This document shows positions 11,241 through 20,529 of a stretch of DNA of 64,000 bases, in pieces. The notes under the pieces are model-generated. The model was given only the letters and a program-made list of their open reading frames with translations. It ran no database searches and had not been told where the DNA came from. The first letter of the stretch is position 1; the number at the start of each line of letters is the position of its first letter. The stretch comes from Microcoleus vaginatus PCC 9802 (GTDB lineage: Bacteria; Cyanobacteriota; Cyanobacteriia; Cyanobacteriales; Microcoleaceae). Location of the stretch: positions 2,863,001-2,927,000 of the forward strand of contig CP031740.1 of the NCBI GenBank assembly GCA_022701275.1, written 5' to 3'. Both the position numbers and the translations under genes were made by a program.

Positions 11241-11597
11241 ATGCCTGAGCAAGCTTTAATCAGCGAAAGCCAAGGGACAGCAACTTCAGCGCCAGAAACT
11301 CGCATAGGCGAAGAAATTGTAGATTTTTTGCGGGAGATTCAGCAAACTCCGAGAGAATATTGGCCAAACTTACTTCAGATGATTCGGCTATTTCGCGAAA
11401 CAGTAACAATGAAGCCAGGAACCTTCGATACTTCGATAAAAGCTACAGACGAAATTAAGACCATAGATCCCGTACAGCAGCACGAAGCTCTGAGCAAATT
11501 GCTACAGTCTTGGGTTGACGATGGAGATGAACAGGAGCAAACAGAAACCGCTGAAGTTCTCCGCAAGGCACTAGAAAACAACCCCGTGCATATATAA
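11241..11597 (+). CDS. Small protein of unknown function, putative partner of a PIN protein
   Basis: This acidic protein of 118 residues belongs to no family I recognise. AAAGGAG at 11224-11230 serves either the ATG at 11241 (10 bases away) or an in-frame GTG at 11235 (4 bases away); I prefer the ATG. The sequence has a Ser/Thr/Ala-rich N-terminus, then a predicted helical middle (EEIVDFLREIQQ, WPNLLQMIRLFRETV) and an acidic C-terminal segment (WVDDGDEQEQTET). No helix-turn-helix or ribbon-helix-helix is obvious. The PIN-domain gene starts only 9 bases after its stop. The pair therefore looks co-transcribed and fits the layout of a VapBC-type toxin-antitoxin pair, with this protein in the antitoxin position. 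That role rests on position alone. Confidence 0.75.
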   Translation: MPEQALISESQGTATSAPETRIGEEIVDFLREIQQTPREYWPNLLQMIRLFRETVTMKPGTFDTSIKATDEIKTIDPVQQHEALSKLLQSWVDDGDEQEQTETAEVLRKALENNPVHI

Positions 11598-11606
11598 GAG
11601 CATTCC

Positions 11607-12062
11607 ATGAGCAGAATAGTGTTGTTAGATTCTGGGCCTTTAGGAATTGTTACCAATCCCAAAGCCACCTCTCCTTTTTATCAAGAGAGCAAACTTTGGC
11701 TGCAATCTTTGCCACTGAAAGGTTACATTGTAATACTCCCTGAAATTGCGGACTATGAGGTGAGGCGCGAATTAATTCGTGCAAGTAAGGCGGCCGGCAT
11801 TAGACGACTTGATGAACTTAAATCGCAACTTCCCTACCGTCATTTGACTACAGAGGTAATGCTTTTAGCGGCTCAGTTGTGGGCTGATTCGAGAAGGAGG
11901 GGAAGACCAACCGCAGAAGCCAATGCACTTGACGGGGGTGTGATTTTGGGGGCGCAAGCAATATTGGAGGCAACTGAAGGCAATGAGGTGGTAATTGCTA
12001 AAACAAATGTGGGACATTTGTCGCAATTTGTTGATGCTCGCGAGTGGCGACTAATTCAGTAA
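11607..12062 (+). CDS. PIN-domain protein, VapC-like putative ribonuclease
   Basis: This 151-residue protein has the form of a PIN domain, a Mg2+-dependent RNase fold. The acidic positions are visible: an Asp at the end of strand 1 (VLLDSGPLG, residue 8), a Glu in the PEIADYEVRREL helix, and an Asp in ALDGGVILGAQA near residue 109. The final KTNVGHL segment replaces the more usual T.N..DF ending, so the fourth acid is missing or shifted. It follows the 118-residue partner by 9 bases. In such a pair this gene would be the toxin, cutting RNA when the partner is lost. The alternative is an orphan PIN nuclease, which is common in cyanobacteria. No terminator is obvious before the cupin gene. Confidence 0.85.
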   Translation: MSRIVLLDSGPLGIVTNPKATSPFYQESKLWLQSLPLKGYIVILPEIADYEVRRELIRASKAAGIRRLDELKSQLPYRHLTTEVMLLAAQLWADSRRRGRPTAEANALDGGVILGAQAILEATEGNEVVIAKTNVGHLSQFVDAREWRLIQ

Positions 12063-12146
12063 TCTTTAAATCATCGTACTTACCTAATCCCTGCTATACT
12101 TTCAACTACAGATATTTTTACAGACACCGTTAGCGAGATAAACAGC

Positions 12147-12527
12147 ATGGTGGAAACAGTGGACACAATCGAAAAAATGGACGATCGCACACAAACCAAG
12201 TTTTGGGGTCAAGTGACAGTCATAGACGCGGGCGATCGTTACAAGATCAATCGCATTGAAGTCAAACCGGGGCATCACATCAGAACCCAAATGCACTATC
12301 ACCGCAGCGAACATTGGGTAGTCGTCTCTGGAACCGCTAAAGTTATTTGCGACGACAAAGAGACGATTCTCATGCAGAAACAGTCAACCTACGTTCCCAT
12401 GAATACTGCTCACCGCGTAGAAAATCCAGGCGTTATTCCCCTGGTGATGATTGAAATCCAAAATGGCGAATACCTGGGCGAGGATGATATTATCCGTTTC
12501 CCGCAAGATGCTCACGAGGAAGATTGA
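12147..12527 (+). CDS. Cupin protein, phosphomannose isomerase type II C-terminal-like
   Basis: This single-domain cupin of 126 residues resembles the C-terminal metal-binding barrel of type II mannose-6-phosphate isomerases/GDP-mannose pyrophosphorylases. The first cupin motif is seen as GHHIRTQMHYHRSEHW, giving several His ligands, with WVVVSGTAKV following. The second motif is THVP-like (TYVPMNTAHRVEN). The nucleotidyltransferase domain of the full enzyme is absent, so this is either a stand-alone isomerase or a sugar-phosphate-binding protein. The reaction is an inference from the family. The start codon ATG has only a weak purine tract before it. The gene is downstream of the PIN pair on the same strand, about 85 bases away, and convergent with the pentapeptide gene. 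Confidence 0.88.
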   Translation: MVETVDTIEKMDDRTQTKFWGQVTVIDAGDRYKINRIEVKPGHHIRTQMHYHRSEHWVVVSGTAKVICDDKETILMQKQSTYVPMNTAHRVENPGVIPLVMIEIQNGEYLGEDDIIRFPQDAHEED

Positions 12528-12634
12528 TCCCACATTATAATATGAAGCAATCGCAGAGGCCAGCGACAAGCTTCGCACACCGAACAATAACCCACGCAGC
12601 GACCGGAAACAAGATAAATCCTACAATTAAAACT

Positions 12635-12662
12635 GTAGGGGCAATTACAGAATTGCCCCTAC
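12635..12662. terminator. Hairpin between convergent genes
   Basis: GTAGGGGCAATT (12635-12646) and AATTGCCCCTAC (12651-12662) form a perfect 12-bp stem with the loop ACAG. It lies between the cupin gene and the convergent pentapeptide gene. There is no long T-run, so it may be a dispersed repeat acting as a terminator. Confidence 0.6.
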
Positions 12663-12718
12663 CTTATTATATTAAGTTTGTTAAGCACCAGAATTTGATA
12701 TAGCAATTGGCGATCGTC

Positions 12719-13378
12719 CTACGGCAAAGAAGCGTTTTTCAAATCTACATTTGCCATATTGGCATTCTTTAAATTAGCACCTGTCAAGTCTGAACCGTTC
12801 AAATTTGCACCATGCAAATTTGCATTAGTCAAATTTGCATCCCGCAAGTTGACTCCCTGTACGTCTATCCCCGACAAACTGCCGCCTCTGAGGCTGACAT
12901 TAGCTAAATTCGCTACAGACTGGCGAGCATTTTTCAGGTTCGCACCCGCCAAATTGGCGCTTTCTAAATTAGCGCCGATTAAATTAGCGCTGGTGAGATT
13001 GGTATTTTTCAAACTGGCAATCACTAAACCCGCCAGACTCAAATTAGCGCGACTCAAATCAGCACTCTCCAAATTAGCCCCGTGCATTTTAGCCCCTATT
13101 AAACTCGCACCTTGCAATTTAGCTTGTTTCAGATTTGCTTCATTCAGTTTGGCTTCGTCCAAATTTGCACCGTTCAAATTTGCACCTCTGAGATTCGCAC
13201 CGCTCAAATCTGCCCCGCTCAGATTCATACCAGCAAGTTGCGCTCCTGTCAAGTCACATTGGTTACATTTTTTAGTTTCTAATAGTTGCTTGACGTGGGA
13301 TACGTTTTCTGCCTTTACTCCCGAGGCAAAACCCATCGCAATTACCAGCCCTGTTGTTGTTAAAATTCCAAGTTTCAT
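12719..13378 (-). CDS. Secreted pentapeptide-repeat protein
   Basis: This 219-residue protein begins with a Sec signal peptide (positive KLG start, hydrophobic stretch about 5-20, likely cleavage after GVKA). A short segment with two Cys (CNQC, about 38-41) follows. The rest, about 42-219, is a nearly unbroken run of A(D/N)LXX pentapeptides such as LSGADLSGANLRGANLNGA, which fold as a right-handed quadrilateral beta-helix. It should be exported to the periplasm or thylakoid lumen. The family has no single enzymatic role. GGAGGGTG lies about 5 bases before the ATG, which supports this start. No other conserved domain is present. The two cysteines may form a disulfide capping the helix. Confidence 0.93.
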   Translation of the reverse strand: MKLGILTTTGLVIAMGFASGVKAENVSHVKQLLETKKCNQCDLTGAQLAGMNLSGADLSGANLRGANLNGANLDEAKLNEANLKQAKLQGASLIGAKMHGANLESADLSRANLSLAGLVIASLKNTNLTSANLIGANLESANLAGANLKNARQSVANLANVSLRGGSLSGIDVQGVNLRDANLTNANLHGANLNGSDLTGANLKNANMANVDLKNASLP

Positions 13379-13538
13379 ATACCCACCCTCCGCAATATCT
13401 CTCTTAAATAATATCCCACATTATTAAAGAGGTTAGGGTGATCAGTCTCTTTGAGAAACTGTGACAATCATCACCCTATTGTGCACAAAACCTGCAATAA
13501 TTATTGAGTTTTAAACTCCTCAAAATTATTGTAAAGAA

Positions 13539-15188
13539 TTATTGCTTTTTCAGGAACCAAAAAGGAAAAGATTGCGTCGGTTCGAGACGGACGCCGATAA
13601 TGCTGTTCTGAGCAAAAGTATAGTCCTTATCCTGCCAAAGAGGGATGAAGGGTACATCTTGACCCAGTACGTCTTGAATTTCGGCAAATATGCCTTTTCG
13701 GGTTTCAGGGTTTGTTTCTTTGCGCTGCTTGTCGATCAGTTGATTTACCCGATCGCTATAATAAAACGAACCTTGACCTTGACTTTGACCCTTGGAGCAG
13801 CCCCCAGCCTCCGAACCTGTGGCACAATCTAAAAACGGGTGGATGTAATTGTCAGCGTCAAAAAAGTCGGCGGACCAATCCACTAAAACCGCAGGATAAA
13901 TTCCCTTCTCTATGTTTTGAAACAAAGTCGGAGATTCAACGCTGTTAATTTCTACCTGCATTATCCCATCCATTTTGAGTTTAGCTTGCGCCTCGATCAT
14001 ACTCGCCACTAAAGCTCGTTTTGTGGAAGATGAAGGATACCAAAGTGGCAGAACAAAAGGATTTGTGGCCGAGTATCCCGCTTTCGTTAAAAGTTCCTTA
14101 GCCTTTGTGGTGTTGGCATCGCCGTACAATTCTTTAAAAACCGGTTTTTGAACGTCGAAGGTTGTGGGAATCAGACTGTAAAGTGGTTGTGCTTGTCCCC
14201 GCAGTACGCGCTCGTTAATCATGGGCCGATCCATCACTGCTGCGATCGCCTGCCTCACTTCTAACTTGTCCAGCGGTTTAGACTGCATATTCAGCACCAT
14301 GTAACTAACCGTACTGCTTTCCCCCGCGATTTCCTGCCATTTCCCTTTTTTTGCTCCCTCGTCCAAGCTTTGAACTTGGTCTGCATCCAGAGACAAATAA
14401 GCCACATCGACTGCACCAGTCTGAAAAGTATTGAACAAATTTGAGGAACTAGAAAGCAGCAAAATGTCAATTCCTTGATTAACCGGCTTTTCCCCCCAAT
14501 ACTTTTCAAACACGTCAAACTTGAGAGAATCGCTGCCGTACTTCGCCAGCTTGTAACGTCCAGTTCCCACAAACGTATCGGGTTTAAATTTACCCTGTCC
14601 AATCTCGTAAGCTTTCGGAGAAACAGCACACATACCGGAAAATGTCAACAGGGAAGTAAAAGCAGAAAAAGGCTTTTTGAGTTGAAAAGTTAATTCGTAT
14701 TCGCCCGTGGCTTTCACCGATTCTACTGCATCGCTCAACAACATAGCCGGACTGCCACCATTTTTGATAAACCGCTGCAAGGAAAACTCCATTGCTGCGG
14801 CGTTAAACGGTGTGTCGTCGTGAAAAATAACGCCTTGACGCAAGGGGATTGTATATGTCAATCCGTCTTGGCTAACTTTTGGCATTGCTGTCGCTAAGTG
14901 GGGGATTAACTCAGTAGTTCCCGACTTGTAAGCGTAGAGAGTGTCGCCCAAATTCCGCAGCAATTGTCCTGATAAGGTTTCGTAACCGTCCGCAGGATCG
15001 ATCGTCCGCAATTTCAAGGTTGTGCCAATAGTAACGCGGTTATTAGCATTTTCGCCGGTCGCAGTCACTGATCGACGTGCTCCCTGTCCGCAACTTGCAG
15101 TTAACAAGCAGCACAAAAAGAACAGAGCTATCGCTTTAATCACTGAAGGTTTTATATGTATTCTAGGCTGCTGCTTGTTAATTCCCAT
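13539..15188 (-). CDS. ABC transporter family 5 solute-binding lipoprotein
   Basis: This protein of about 549 residues is a peptide/nickel-type extracellular solute-binding protein. A positively charged start, a hydrophobic stretch (AIALFFLCCLLT) and the lipobox LTASC give a lipid-anchored Cys near residue 33. The mature part shows the SBP_bac_5 pattern: ...LRTIDPADGYET near the start, LRQGVIFHDDTPFNA, and the long C-terminal lobe with LWYPSSSTKRAL and PFIPLW. It should deliver oligopeptides or a similar ligand to a DppBC-type permease, but no permease or ATPase gene lies nearby. I take the ATG at 15188 (GGAGTG upstream). A TTG seven codons earlier is also in frame. The ligand cannot be named from sequence. 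Confidence 0.92.
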   Translation of the reverse strand: MGINKQQPRIHIKPSVIKAIALFFLCCLLTASCGQGARRSVTATGENANNRVTIGTTLKLRTIDPADGYETLSGQLLRNLGDTLYAYKSGTTELIPHLATAMPKVSQDGLTYTIPLRQGVIFHDDTPFNAAAMEFSLQRFIKNGGSPAMLLSDAVESVKATGEYELTFQLKKPFSAFTSLLTFSGMCAVSPKAYEIGQGKFKPDTFVGTGRYKLAKYGSDSLKFDVFEKYWGEKPVNQGIDILLLSSSSNLFNTFQTGAVDVAYLSLDADQVQSLDEGAKKGKWQEIAGESSTVSYMVLNMQSKPLDKLEVRQAIAAVMDRPMINERVLRGQAQPLYSLIPTTFDVQKPVFKELYGDANTTKAKELLTKAGYSATNPFVLPLWYPSSSTKRALVASMIEAQAKLKMDGIMQVEINSVESPTLFQNIEKGIYPAVLVDWSADFFDADNYIHPFLDCATGSEAGGCSKGQSQGQGSFYYSDRVNQLIDKQRKETNPETRKGIFAEIQDVLGQDVPFIPLWQDKDYTFAQNSIIGVRLEPTQSFPFWFLKKQ

Positions 15189-15353
15189 CGTCTTTTTTTG
15201 ACACTCCAAATTATTGATTATATTATCAGGACTTACGCACTGTTAGACTAGAAACCGGATTTATTTGTAGATTCTCCTGTAATACAAATATCGCTGCTTA
15301 ACCACAGCAACTTAAAAGCTTGGTGATGTTTGATCGGTTTGAGCTCCTTCGGC

Positions 15354-18300
15354 TCAATTTTTATAGCTTGCTGGGTCATGAGTGTTCTTGCTAAGAAGAG
15401 CGGCGATCGTCTTAATTAATTGATCCGGTTCGATCGGCTTTGCCAGATGTCGGTGAAATCCAGCTTGCAAAGCTTGCTGTTGATTAAACTCGCCCGCATA
15501 GGCAGTCAGGGCGATCGCGGGAATCAGCCCACCCCGTTCTGGCGGCAGGGATCGCACTTGGCGCAACAGCATATAGCCATCCATCCCCGGCATTCCAATG
15601 TCACTCAACAGGACATCTGGCTGGAAATTAGTCAACGCTGTGAGGGCTTCTTGAGGGACAGCCACCGTCACTACCTCTGCACCTGCATCTTCTAGCAAAA
15701 AGGAAATCAAGTCTCGCATATCCGGCTCATCATCTACCACAAGTATCCGCATCCCGGATAACGGTTCATCCGCAGTCGATCGTTCGGAAAGTCCTGCAAG
15801 AGAGTTTTCTTGTCCCTTTACCTTCCCTGATAGGGGCAGTCTTACGGTAAAGGTAGCTCCTAGCCCTTCACCCGGGCTATCTGCGACAACGGTGCCGCCG
15901 TGCAGTTCGACTAGATGGCGCACGATCGCCAGCCCCAATCCCAAGCCACCAAACTTGCGGGTTGTAGCGCCATCTTTTTGCCGGAAGTAGTCAAACACAT
16001 AGGGTAAAAACTCCCGTGCGATGCCAATCCCTGTATCCGCCACCGTAATTTGAGCCTGATTACCAACACGAGTCAAATTCACCTCAACGCGCCCTCCGGC
16101 TGAGGTGAATTTGACCGCATTGGAAACAAGATTCCAAACAATCTGCTGCAAACGGCCCGAATCCCCCAAAATCTGTCCCACCTGAGGATCTAACACAGTC
16201 CGAATATCAATGGATTTGGCAACTGAAGCCAAATTGACGGTTTCGATCGCCGATTCCACCGTTAAAGCTAAATCGACTGGACGCATATTAAGACTGAGCT
16301 TGCCTTGAAGAATTTTCGAGACATCGAGCAAATCTTCAATCAGTTCACTTTGCAGCCTGGCGTTGCGTTCGATCGTCGCTAACGCCTGTGCCGTTTTCGC
16401 CGCATCCAGCTTGCCAGTTTGCAGCAGCTTTGACCAGCCCAAAATGGGATTGAGGGGCGATCGCAATTCATGGGATAGTACCGCTAAAAACTCATCCTTG
16501 ATGCGATTTACCTGTCTTAGCTGTTCCGCTTGCTGCTGGAGTGAATCGTTCAGGCTTGCCCGTTCCAGAGCGATCGCAATTTGGTCACAGGTCGATCGCA
16601 GCAGCTCGATTTCTGCAGGTGTAAAGTGCGTCCGAGTCCGACTGGCAAATGAGAGCGTTCCTAATAACCGCCCTTGAGCGATTAACGGTTGACCCGCGTA
16701 AGCCGTGATGCCCATTTCAGAGATGGCTTTAGCATTTGGATGAGTGGAAATTTGGGCTTGATTCAAGACAAGTTGCTGCTGCGTTTGGGCAACCAGTCCA
16801 CAGAGATATTCACCTAATTCGATCCATGCGATCGCCTGCGCCCTTTCTTCAGAGAGGCCATCGTAGTTTCTCAAATGCAGCATCAGGCGGTTGTCTTTTT
16901 CTTCCACCATGAAGTTGTAGTAACAGTGCAGATCGAGTTGCACTGAAAGTTTGCGGAATAGCGTGTGCATCAAAGCCAGAGGCTGTTGTGTCTTCAACAG
17001 ATCGCGGGTAGTTTCATAAAGCAATTGCAGTCGCTCACTTGCTTGCCGTTGTGCGGTCTTGTCCTGCATGATTTTGACAAATCCCTGCGGACAATCGGCT
17101 TCATTAAGCAGGGGCATCATCAATCCACTGGCCCAAAAGCGATTCCCATCTTTGCGGACGTGCCAGCGTTCGTCTTCGGCCCGTCCTTGCAGTAGAGCCG
17201 TTTGCCTCTCGCACTCGGCTTGTCCTTGTTCGTTATCTTCGGGCGTGAAGATCATCCGAATCGAGCAACCAATTGCTTCTGTCTCGGTATAGCCCAACAA
17301 CCTTTCTGCCCCTGAGTTCCAACTGGCAATGATGCCGTTAAGGTCGAGGGTAAAGATGGCATAATCTTTGGCGCTTTCAAAGATCAGACGGAGGCGAGAT
17401 TCACTCTGGCGCAGGGCTTCCTCAGCTTGCTTGTGGTCTTCAATATCAACACAAGAGCCTATGTAGCCCAAGAACTCACCTTCCAATCCGTAGCGAGGAA
17501 CAGCTTCATCCATAACCCAACGGTATATGCCATCAAAGCGTTTCAAGCGATATTCCATCTTGAACGGTTGACGGGCATCAAAGGCAGTCACATAAGTGCC
17601 TAAACATCGATCGAGGTCGTGGGGGTGGACTCCTTGTGCCCAACCATTGCCCCTTTCTTGCTCGATCGTCCGCCCCGTAAAGTTTAGCCACGGGAGGTTG
17701 AAGTAATAACAGAGTTTATCGGTGTCCGACATCCAAATCAGCACAGGGGCAGCATCTGCCATCAGCCGGAACCTTGCCTCACTTTCCCGTAGTGTGGCTT
17801 CGGCTTGTTTGCGATCGGTGATATCGTTGACCAGTGCTACAAACCCTTCAACTTTTCCCTGGCTATTGAAGCGGGGAACATAGGTTGCATTGACATAACG
17901 GGTTACACCATTTTTGTAGGGAATTTGACTTTCAAAGGTCACTTCCTCTCCTGCCAAGACTTGCTCAACATAAGGAAGAACCGCTTGATACCCCGTTTCG
18001 CCTAAAACCTCTGGGAGATGCTTGCCGTAGATTTCTTTTGCCTGAAGTCCAAACCATTCTTCATATGCTCGATTGTGGAAGCGGTAGCGTTGGTCTGAGT
18101 CTACAAAGGAGATCAAGGCAGGCACGGCATTGGTGACTAAACGAAGTTCTGCTTCTCGTTGTTGCAATACCTCCTCGCCAAGTTTTCGATCGGTAACATT
18201 TCGGAAATAAATGGTAATCCCGTTCGCGGCAGGGTAGGTGCGAACGTCATACCACCGATCGTGATCGCGATAAAACGCCGTGACTGATAAGGCCACGCGC

Positions 18301-20186
18301 TCGTTTGCCACGCGCCGATGAACCCGCTCAAACTCGCTGCCCTCGAGTCCTGGGAATTCTTCCCACAAATTCTTCCCCATCAGATCGCCCGAAGTGCGGT
18401 CTAGCAGAATTTCTGCTGACCGATTCATGTAAGTGAAACGCCAATTCTCATCAAGGGAGAAGAATCCATCATCAATGCTCTCAAGAATGTTCCGACTCTG
18501 CTCTTCGCTTTGACGCAACGCTTCTTCGGCTTGTTTGCGATCGCTGATGTCGATCAATACGCCCCGCGTCGAAATTAGGATGCCCTCAGCGTTGTAGGCG
18601 CAATCGCCCTTTGCCAAAATCCAACGAACGGTGCCATCTGCCCAAAGCGTCCGATATTCTATTTCAGTATGCGCTTGATTCGCTTTTAGCTCACTGATGA
18701 CGGTGTGAACGAATGGGCGATCGTCGGGATGCACGGCTTCTAAAAACACCTGCAGCGACATTGCTGTATTGACGGGTAAACCAAACATCGCTTTGGCTCT
18801 ATCCGTAAAACTCAGCGCGTCTGTTTCTATATCCAAATACCACAAACCAAAATTGCCGCCTTCGCAAGCCAATCGGAGCTGTTCTTCGCTCTCGCGCAAC
18901 GCCTGGAACGATCGATCTCGCTCGAAGGCGATGCTGGCAACTTGGGTGCCGAACTCGGCGAGTTTATATTCCCAATCCGTCGGCCTCCGCGCCTCGCTAA
19001 AGCAAAGCATCAGCGACCCCAGAGCTACATTGTCCTGCCCGATCACGGGCTGAGAATGACACCCTAGAATGCCATGAGCCACGCATAAATTTCGCCATGC
19101 TTGCGACCAGCCATCGTCGTTGGCAATGTCGGCGCAGGTCACGGGCTGACCGCAATACACTGCTTCGCCGCAGGTTCCCATGCACAAATCGTTAATCGGA
19201 GCATCCTTGAGTCCTTCACCAAAAGACGGTGGAAAGTCTGGAGTAATGGAAGCGTTAAACGTCAGTCGCCGATCGTCGGCTAGCAGGAAGCAGGCGCGGG
19301 TACTCGGATTTAGCCTGGATACTGAGACACACACGGCTGCCAGACAGTCGTCTAGTGGCTGTCCGAATGCGAGCGACTCCAGCAGTCGTTTCTGCTCGAT
19401 TAGGATGAGTTCCGCCTGTTTGCGATCGGTGATGTCAGCAAGCAAAACGGTCAGTCCACTGGAGGAAGGGTAAATTCGATGGTCGTGCCAACCATTCCAA
19501 GGAGAGTAGAGATAATCAAACTGAAGCGACGTTTGTTCGCGCATTGCCCGATGAAACTGCACGTAAGCATCGGTATCAACGGCAGCGGGAAATAGCTCCC
19601 AAACGTTCTGACCCAGAATCGCTGACCGCGGCATTCCAACCATTTCACAGTAGCGATCGTTGGCATAGGTGTAGCGCCAATCGCGATCGAGGATGTAAAA
19701 CCCATCGTTGATGCTAGAAAGTACCGTTTCTAGCTGTTCTTTTGCCTCAGTCGTCGCAGCTTGTGCTGCTTCGCCCTGCACCTGTTGTTCTAGTTCCATT
19801 GCCTCCTGTAAATTTTGCAAGGCTGCTTTCGCGTTTTTTATAGCAGTGCGCCACGATAGATTGAGTGAAGCGATCAATCCTGCCACGATCGAAAACATAC
19901 CCAACCGAACTATTGTCTCTACATTAGCTATCTGTAACGAATAGAACGGCTCAATAAAAAAATAGTTGATTGCCAGCGTGGATAAAATTGTTGCCAGCAA
20001 CCCAGCCCCTAAACTGCCATACCAGGTACTTACTATCACCGCGATGAAAAACAGGGGCGTCGTGGTTGGGTATATCCACGGTAAAAGCGATCGCGTTAGC
20101 CCCAGTGCCAGTGCCACGGAGAGGGTCGCCACACCATAGGGAAGTAGTCTAACTCTGAAAATGCTGTTGATTCCCTCTAAACTCAC
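15354..20186 (-). CDS. Membrane hybrid histidine kinase with six PAS, two GAF and a receiver
   Basis: This is a 1610-residue hybrid sensor kinase. The N-terminus (about 12-115) is a KdpD-type DUF4118 membrane block with several transmembrane helices. PAS modules follow near 150-260, 430-550, 565-680, 690-800, 815-930 and 945-1060. GAF domains lie near 265-410 and 1070-1215. The HisKA domain holds phosphoacceptor His1239 in SHELRSPLN. The ATPase domain carries NLVSNAVKF, ADTGIGI and GGLGLGLAI. The C-terminal receiver has acidic VVDDEPD, phosphoacceptor Asp1529 in SDIGMPGMDG, and the conserved Lys in LAKPIE. Phosphate should move from His to Asp and then on to a separate phosphotransfer protein that is not encoded here. 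A broken XRE-type regulator lies just upstream on the same strand. The signal is not predictable. Confidence 0.95.
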   Translation of the reverse strand: MSLEGINSIFRVRLLPYGVATLSVALALGLTRSLLPWIYPTTTPLFFIAVIVSTWYGSLGAGLLATILSTLAINYFFIEPFYSLQIANVETIVRLGMFSIVAGLIASLNLSWRTAIKNAKAALQNLQEAMELEQQVQGEAAQAATTEAKEQLETVLSSINDGFYILDRDWRYTYANDRYCEMVGMPRSAILGQNVWELFPAAVDTDAYVQFHRAMREQTSLQFDYLYSPWNGWHDHRIYPSSSGLTVLLADITDRKQAELILIEQKRLLESLAFGQPLDDCLAAVCVSVSRLNPSTRACFLLADDRRLTFNASITPDFPPSFGEGLKDAPINDLCMGTCGEAVYCGQPVTCADIANDDGWSQAWRNLCVAHGILGCHSQPVIGQDNVALGSLMLCFSEARRPTDWEYKLAEFGTQVASIAFERDRSFQALRESEEQLRLACEGGNFGLWYLDIETDALSFTDRAKAMFGLPVNTAMSLQVFLEAVHPDDRPFVHTVISELKANQAHTEIEYRTLWADGTVRWILAKGDCAYNAEGILISTRGVLIDISDRKQAEEALRQSEEQSRNILESIDDGFFSLDENWRFTYMNRSAEILLDRTSGDLMGKNLWEEFPGLEGSEFERVHRRVANERVALSVTAFYRDHDRWYDVRTYPAANGITIYFRNVTDRKLGEEVLQQREAELRLVTNAVPALISFVDSDQRYRFHNRAYEEWFGLQAKEIYGKHLPEVLGETGYQAVLPYVEQVLAGEEVTFESQIPYKNGVTRYVNATYVPRFNSQGKVEGFVALVNDITDRKQAEATLRESEARFRLMADAAPVLIWMSDTDKLCYYFNLPWLNFTGRTIEQERGNGWAQGVHPHDLDRCLGTYVTAFDARQPFKMEYRLKRFDGIYRWVMDEAVPRYGLEGEFLGYIGSCVDIEDHKQAEEALRQSESRLRLIFESAKDYAIFTLDLNGIIASWNSGAERLLGYTETEAIGCSIRMIFTPEDNEQGQAECERQTALLQGRAEDERWHVRKDGNRFWASGLMMPLLNEADCPQGFVKIMQDKTAQRQASERLQLLYETTRDLLKTQQPLALMHTLFRKLSVQLDLHCYYNFMVEEKDNRLMLHLRNYDGLSEERAQAIAWIELGEYLCGLVAQTQQQLVLNQAQISTHPNAKAISEMGITAYAGQPLIAQGRLLGTLSFASRTRTHFTPAEIELLRSTCDQIAIALERASLNDSLQQQAEQLRQVNRIKDEFLAVLSHELRSPLNPILGWSKLLQTGKLDAAKTAQALATIERNARLQSELIEDLLDVSKILQGKLSLNMRPVDLALTVESAIETVNLASVAKSIDIRTVLDPQVGQILGDSGRLQQIVWNLVSNAVKFTSAGGRVEVNLTRVGNQAQITVADTGIGIAREFLPYVFDYFRQKDGATTRKFGGLGLGLAIVRHLVELHGGTVVADSPGEGLGATFTVRLPLSGKVKGQENSLAGLSERSTADEPLSGMRILVVDDEPDMRDLISFLLEDAGAEVVTVAVPQEALTALTNFQPDVLLSDIGMPGMDGYMLLRQVRSLPPERGGLIPAIALTAYAGEFNQQQALQAGFHRHLAKPIEPDQLIKTIAALLSKNTHDPASYKN

Positions 20187-20228
20187 CCTTTGTACTCCTT
20201 ATCCGAAAAATATCTTGCTCCCAGCGCC

Positions 20229-20490
20229 TTACTGCAACGCTTCGCGAATGCAGTAAGGCGAATTACCTAACTCATCCAGCAAGATGTAAATTTGCTCGAG
20301 TGCCCAGCGAGAAGGGATAGCGTGTCCATTTTCCCAACGATTAATCGTGGGAATGGTCATCCCTCATTCATCCGCCAACTTTTTCTGAGACAGCTTCAGC
20401 GCTTGCCCCAGTTCTCGCCCCCAATTATCGATCGCTGGTTGTTCCGCCCTCAGCCGTTCTATTTTTTTGAGAGCCCTCAGAATTAACAGG
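20229..20490 (-). pseudogene. XRE-type helix-turn-helix regulator, nonsense-broken
   Basis: Read on the minus strand, this stretch encodes ...WGRELGQALKLSQKKLADE, then an in-frame TGA, then GMTIPTINRWENGHAIPS and WALEQIYILLDELG before a TAA at 20231-20229. That is the typical cyanobacterial XRE/Cro-like helix-turn-helix (LS.K.LAD.LG.T.PTINRWENG), with a stop where Leu is expected. No start codon is found upstream before another in-frame TAA near 20503, so the 5' end is also lost. The stop lies about 43 bases before the hybrid kinase start on the same strand. The gene may once have been a regulator or part of a larger neighbour. Programmed readthrough is unlikely but cannot be excluded from sequence. 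Confidence 0.75.
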
Positions 20491-20529
20491 TATAAAGCTT
20501 TTTATATTGTACACCTTTGACAGATCCCG

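Noticed and set aside
12384-12587. Minus-strand frame overlapping the cupin gene
   Set aside because: No start signal or recognisable protein; it is a shadow of the cupin gene.
12759-13427. Plus-strand open frame of 222 codons opposite the pentapeptide gene
   Set aside because: It is the mirror of a regular repeat: the periodic LAKF/KLAP pattern comes from the antisense of A(D/N)LXX codons. The minus-strand gene has a signal peptide and a ribosome site.
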